From: JBFELO01 sp041552055
Lineage (GTDB): Bacteria; Acidobacteriota; Thermoanaerobaculia; Thermoanaerobaculales; Sulfomarinibacteraceae
Reading direction: 5' to 3'
Assembly (NCBI GenBank): GCA_041552055.1
Contig: JBFELO010000168.1
Span: forward strand, 1-9,711
Length of the DNA stretch: 9,711 nt
Both the position numbers and the translations under genes were made by a program. Shown here piece by piece: positions 6,147 through 9,711 of this stretch. Below the pieces are notes generated by a model. It worked only from the letters and a program-made list of their open reading frames with translations, was not told where the DNA came from and ran no database searches. Every line of letters begins with the position of its first letter. Position 1 is the stretch's first letter.

Positions 6147-8548
6147 CACTCGCTCCCGGGGAAGTTCATCCGGCGCAGGATGTCTTGTAGGCGGGGGTCG
6201 GAACGAACATTGTCAGAATCCGGAGCGATCAGGAACGCAAACAACTGAGTGTCACGAACTTCGAAAGCTCTCACGAAGCACTCGATCGCGCGATCGGTCT
6301 CTCCCATCGAATAATGTGCGAGCGCCAGGGAACACGGTGCGACGTACCTCGCGGCACTGATCTCTTGCAGCCGCTCCATGGCCTTCGCCGCTTCGGCAGT
6401 CCTGCCTGCGAGGTTGTGCGTCCAGACCACCATAGCGAGCATGAGATGGTTGCTGAAAGACCCGGGCGACAATTCCATCATCCTGTCAATTTCGGTCGCA
6501 GCGTCCTGGAAGCGTGCAGCGCCGACATAGTTCACTGCCAGGGAATAGTGCGACATGGCGTCGTCGGGGTGGAGCTCCAGCGTGCTCACCATGTGTTCGA
6601 TCCCCTCGTGATAGCGGCGTGTCAGGTAGTAGACCCACCCCAGACCCGACAGCGCACGTACGTTCAGTGGGTCGAGCTCGACCGCTGTCTTCGCGGCGGC
6701 GAGGGCGTCGTCCGGTCTGCCGGTTGCCGCGAGATAGTTGGCGAGGTTGACCGATGCGCGTTGCTCGCCCGGGTTGAGTTCGAGTGCTCTGCGCAGCTCG
6801 GTTTCTGCCCCTGCCCAGTCCCATTGCCAAAAAGCCTTGATACTTCCCAGGTTTGCATGGGCACCTGCCAGGTCGCCGTTCAGGTCGACCGCCGTCTGTG
6901 CCTCTTCATACGCCCGGGGCATGACCTCCGTGGGTCCGCGGTAAAAGTGGGCCAGCTGGAAAAGTGCGTAACTGAGGCGGACGTGTGCTTCCGCAAAGCT
7001 CGGGTCGAGGTTGATTGCGCTCTCGAGCAGGGCCACCGCCTGGTCAAGCAGTTCTTCACCTCCAACCCACCGTGACAAACGGACAGCCTTAAGGTACATC
7101 CTGTAAGCGTCCGGGTTGACAGCTCGTGCGTGCGCGAAGCGACTTTCCTCCTGCGGCGTCAATGCGAGGTTGATTCCTCGAGCCACGGCCCGTGCGACCT
7201 CGCTCTGCAGCGCGAGGATGTCGGTCAGGTCGCGGTCGAAGCTCTCTGCCCACAGGTGGTCCTCGGAAGGTGCGTCGATGAGCTGCAGGGTGACTCGAAC
7301 GGTCTCGCCCGACCGGCGCACGGAGCCCTCGAGCACCGCCTCGACGTCGAGGAGCCGTCCGATCTCACGGATCGGTGTGTCGGTGTCACGGAACCCCATC
7401 ACCGAGGTGCGGGCGATGACCTTGTCGAACGCCGAGATCTGCGCAAAGGTCGAGATCAGCTCCTCGTGCAAACCGTCGACGAAGTAGTCCTGCTCCGGAT
7501 CGCCGGTAAGGTTTTCGAGCGGCAGCAGGGCAATCGAGCGGATCGGTGGCCGCTCGGCGTCAGGTCCGGTCAGGCGCTGCCAGAGACCCTCGGGCGGCAG
7601 CACCACGAGCAGGGCGATGACCGCTGCGATGACGACGGCGAGGACGTGCGGCCACCGTCGCCGCACGGTGGGCTCGGGCCTGGGAGGTGGCGAGATCGCG
7701 CTCTCGTCGGCGGCGCGCAGTGCCAGGGCCAGATCGTGCGCCGAGGAGAAGCGATCCTCCGGGCGCTTTTCCAGGCACTGCGAGACGACGCTCGCCAGGG
7801 CCGGTGGTACGCTCGGCGACACGGCCGAGACAGGCTGGGCGTCCTCCTTGAGGATCGCGGCCGCCGTCTCGGCTGCCGTGCCGCCCCGGAAGGGGCGTGT
7901 GCCGCCGAGCATCTCGTACAGCACCACCCCGAGAGCGAAGATGTCCGACCGGTGGTCGGCGGGCTCGCCCCTCAGCTGCTCGGGCGCCATGTATGCCACG
8001 GTGCCGACCAGGGTCCCGGGCGAGGTCTGGAGGGTGGCGGTCGGAGTCTCGGCGGCCACGACCTGGTTCGGCCTGAGTTTGGCGAGCCCGAAGTCAAGGA
8101 TCTTCACCGTCCCACCCGCGGTCAGGAACAGGTTTTCCGGCTTGAGGTCGCGGTGGGCGATTCCCTTCTCGTGCGCAGCGGCCAGCCCGTCGGCGATCTG
8201 AACCGCATACTCGATCGACTTGCGAACGGTCAGGCGGCCGGAGTCGATCCTCCTCCGGAGGTTCTCCCCCTCGAGCAGCTCGGTCACGATGAAAGGCCGC
8301 CCCTCGTGCTCCCCGAGCTCGTGCACCGCCGTGATGTTCTGATGATCGAGTGCTGCAGCTGCACGCGCTTCTCGCTCGAACCGCTCCAGGCGTTCGGGAT
8401 CAGCGGCTACTTCGTCGGGAAGCACCTTGACTGCAACGTCCCGCTGGAGGCGCTCGTCGCGCGCCCGGTACACCTCGCCCATGCCACCCGCACCGAGGGG
8501 TTCGAGGATCTCGTAGCGCCCGAGACGGTCGCCGGCCGAGAGTGTCAT
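6146..8548 (-). CDS. Ser/Thr protein kinase with TolB/FlgO-like domain and TPR repeats
   Basis: An 800-residue membrane-anchored Hanks-type kinase. The kinase domain (11-275) has the glycine loop GAGGMG (19-24), Lys41 (AVKVL), HRDLKPEN (132-139), DFG (152-154), a Thr-rich activation loop (168-183) and APE (188-190), so all catalytic residues are intact. A single membrane helix spans about 300-317, after a Pro-rich linker. Outside the membrane, a TolB/FlgO-like domain (about 336-465, SIALLPLENLTGDPEQ onward) is followed by TPR-type repeats (about 480-770, with signatures such as ALELNPG and AVELDP). The C-terminus is RSDPRLQDILRRMNFPGSE. I chose the ATG at 8548 because family members begin close to this point. 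The TTG at 8572 overlaps a possible -10 box, and neither has a strong ribosome-binding site. Substrate and signal are unknown. Confidence 0.92.
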   Translation of the reverse strand: MTLSAGDRLGRYEILEPLGAGGMGEVYRARDERLQRDVAVKVLPDEVAADPERLERFEREARAAAALDHQNITAVHELGEHEGRPFIVTELLEGENLRRRIDSGRLTVRKSIEYAVQIADGLAAAHEKGIAHRDLKPENLFLTAGGTVKILDFGLAKLRPNQVVAAETPTATLQTSPGTLVGTVAYMAPEQLRGEPADHRSDIFALGVVLYEMLGGTRPFRGGTAAETAAAILKEDAQPVSAVSPSVPPALASVVSQCLEKRPEDRFSSAHDLALALRAADESAISPPPRPEPTVRRRWPHVLAVVIAAVIALLVVLPPEGLWQRLTGPDAERPPIRSIALLPLENLTGDPEQDYFVDGLHEELISTFAQISAFDKVIARTSVMGFRDTDTPIREIGRLLDVEAVLEGSVRRSGETVRVTLQLIDAPSEDHLWAESFDRDLTDILALQSEVARAVARGINLALTPQEESRFAHARAVNPDAYRMYLKAVRLSRWVGGEELLDQAVALLESAINLDPSFAEAHVRLSYALFQLAHFYRGPTEVMPRAYEEAQTAVDLNGDLAGAHANLGSIKAFWQWDWAGAETELRRALELNPGEQRASVNLANYLAATGRPDDALAAAKTAVELDPLNVRALSGLGWVYYLTRRYHEGIEHMVSTLELHPDDAMSHYSLAVNYVGAARFQDAATEIDRMMELSPGSFSNHLMLAMVVWTHNLAGRTAEAAKAMERLQEISAARYVAPCSLALAHYSMGETDRAIECFVRAFEVRDTQLFAFLIAPDSDNVRSDPRLQDILRRMNFPGSE

Positions 8549-8571
8549 GGAACCAGGATCCCAGTGGGTCA

Positions 8572-8577
8572 ATGATA
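8572..8577 (-). promoter_or_regulatory. Possible -10 box for the kinase gene
   Basis: On the minus strand TATCAT lies 23 bases before the kinase ATG and matches five of six consensus positions. No good -35 is visible 16-18 bases upstream, so the promoter would be weak or need an activator. The kinase could instead be transcribed from the esterase gene, 149 nt upstream. That gap (8549-8697) holds nothing else I can support. Confidence 0.25.
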
Positions 8578-8697
8578 GCGCAGGTGTGACTGCGACATCC
8601 GAAGTGGAATCCTCGTGTGGTGCGACCGTCTCGCAGAAGTCGCCACAACCACTGGACGCACGATCGCGTCGAGCTGCCGAGAAGTGGCTGGATCACC

Positions 8698-9711
8698 TCA
8701 TGACCCGGTTTCACTCTTTGCGGACCGGGTTGTCTCGACCAGGTTGTCGAAGAGAATCTTGGTCATCCCGGCAATACCTGCTGAGGGCTCCATATCGAAC
8801 ACCCGGCTGTAGGCGGAGACGGCCTCCTCCGTCCGGTCGGCGTGCTCGAGCATCTGCGCGAGGTAGTAGACCATCCGCGAGGAGTCCGGGTGGAGCTCGA
8901 GGCCGTAGTCCAGGACCTTGATCGCGTCTGTGAACCGTCGCTGCCGTCCCAGGTCGCACGCGGAGTCAACGAGCTCGCTCTCGCTGGTGAGAGCGCTCGC
9001 CTCGACATCTGTCTTGAATCGTGCGCTGAGCATGCGAGCACGTTCGGCGACAGCCGCCGGCCCCTCGAGGAGGAACCGCTCGGAGGGGAAGCGGTACTCG
9101 GCGAACAGGGCGCTCAGGCCGGCGTTGACGCTGGCAAACTGGAAATGACCCTTGTTGTCGAGCACCTCTCGCTCGTACCTCAGCCACGTGGGCGGCTCGT
9201 CTTCGAGCAGGCGCAGCAGCCGCTCGACGTAGATGGTCACCACAGGGTAGTCGTGAGAGCCGTACACGATGTAGAGGAACTGGTCTCCGGGCACGCTGGC
9301 TGCGGAGGCGGATGCCACCAGCTCTCTGAACATCTCGAAGTCGGTCCCGAGTGCCGGGCTCCGCGAGATCGCGGCGTCGAAGACCGCGGGGGCCTTGAGG
9401 AGAGCGAACGCAGCGAAGCGTCCCGCGGCGGATCCCCCGACGATGACGCGGTAGCCTGTTGTCCTGAACTCCGCGTCGAGCCAGGGCACCAGTTCGTCGG
9501 TCAGGAACGAGAGAAACCTCTCTGCGCCGCCGCTGGTCGGCCATATTCCAGCGACATTCTGGTGGCTCATGTCGCGCAGCCGATCCACGTTCGGGACCGA
9601 GGCAACGACAAACTCCGGAATGCTCCGATCTGTCAAGGACGACGTCGCGTGGAAGATCATGAACGGAGAGCCGTCGAGCACGATCAGCACCGGATACCGC
9701 GTCTGGTTGTC
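8698..9711 (-). CDS. Putative esterase (alpha/beta hydrolase) with TPR-like tail, 5' end missing
   Basis: 337 residues are visible; the N-terminus lies beyond the right edge, since the frame stays open to position 9711 (DNQTRYPVLIVLDG). It resembles the putative-esterase (esterase D/IroE/Fes-like) alpha/beta hydrolases: the YPVLIVLDG strand, the nucleophile elbow VGGSAAGRFAAFALL with Ser94 of the visible part, a following FDAAISRSPAL strand, and a late His189 (NKGHFQF) in the usual catalytic-His position. The acid is probably near YGSHD (150-154). The elbow reads GGSAA instead of the usual GxSxG. Residues about 250-310 form helix pairs like TPRs (FTDAIKVLDYGLELHPDS, then EEAVSAYSRVFDMEP). Whether it is secreted cannot be seen. 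The GTG at 9690 is internal to the strand and not a real start. It precedes the kinase in the same direction. Confidence 0.8.
   Translation of the reverse strand, partial: DNQTRYPVLIVLDGSPFMIFHATSSLTDRSIPEFVVASVPNVDRLRDMSHQNVAGIWPTSGGAERFLSFLTDELVPWLDAEFRTTGYRVIVGGSAAGRFAAFALLKAPAVFDAAISRSPALGTDFEMFRELVASASAASVPGDQFLYIVYGSHDYPVVTIYVERLLRLLEDEPPTWLRYEREVLDNKGHFQFASVNAGLSALFAEYRFPSERFLLEGPAAVAERARMLSARFKTDVEASALTSESELVDSACDLGRQRRFTDAIKVLDYGLELHPDSSRMVYYLAQMLEHADRTEEAVSAYSRVFDMEPSAGIAGMTKILFDNLVETTRSAKSETGS

Noticed and set aside
8549..8572. TTG start adding 8 residues to the kinase
   Set aside because: It overlaps a TATCAT -10 candidate, and the extra residues are not typical of the family N-terminus.
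7130..8575. 481-residue open frame on the plus strand
   Set aside because: Antisense to the kinase gene, whose protein has every catalytic motif; the plus-strand product has no recognisable domain.
9688..9690. GTG as the start of the esterase
   Set aside because: The frame remains open to the window edge, and the residues before it (DNQTRYP) match the conserved strand preceding VLDG in this family.

Overview
The window is GC-rich bacterial DNA with short intergenic gaps. It carries a complete nadABC operon for de novo NAD synthesis, and a large Ser/Thr kinase with a TolB/FlgO-like domain and TPR repeats. From memory, this mix, together with a long acyl-CoA dehydrogenase, fits Acidobacteriota (for example the Thermoanaerobaculia) or a neighbouring phylum. 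That placement is inference; there is no rRNA or other marker gene in the window.

Layout. Positions 1-483 hold no convincing gene, only GC-rich hairpins and a 9-bp tandem repeat. Positions 484-586 are an AT-rich control region: an extended -10 promoter, two related 21-bp operator-like sites six helical turns apart, and a leader hairpin. Plus strand: nadA (587-1612), nadB (1609-3210, overlapping nadA as ATGA), nadC (3241-4110), then, after a 55-nt gap with its own promoter candidate, an acyl-CoA dehydrogenase (4166-5794). Minus strand, read from the right edge: a putative esterase with a C-terminal TPR-like tail (5' end outside the window), an 800-residue Ser/Thr kinase (8548 to 6146), a 23-codon remnant that looks like the start of a second kinase gene (6146 to 6075), and a 65-residue two-helix membrane protein (6070 to 5873). 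The two gene sets converge on a hairpin near 5805-5830.

How the genes work together. NadA and NadB make quinolinate from aspartate and dihydroxyacetone phosphate, and NadC converts it to nicotinate mononucleotide, so the first three genes form the complete quinolinate branch. The paired operators suggest repression by an NAD-sensing or otherwise cofactor-sensing regulator encoded elsewhere. The dehydrogenase is an FAD enzyme with no specific tie to NAD synthesis beyond its position. The minus-strand set looks like a signalling cluster (kinase sensor plus hydrolase) whose small downstream gene is tied to the kinase through a remnant reading frame.

The most notable observations are the double operator at nadA and the truncated second-kinase start bridging the kinase and the small membrane protein. 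I saw no CRISPR array, tRNA, rRNA, insertion sequence or obvious defence system.
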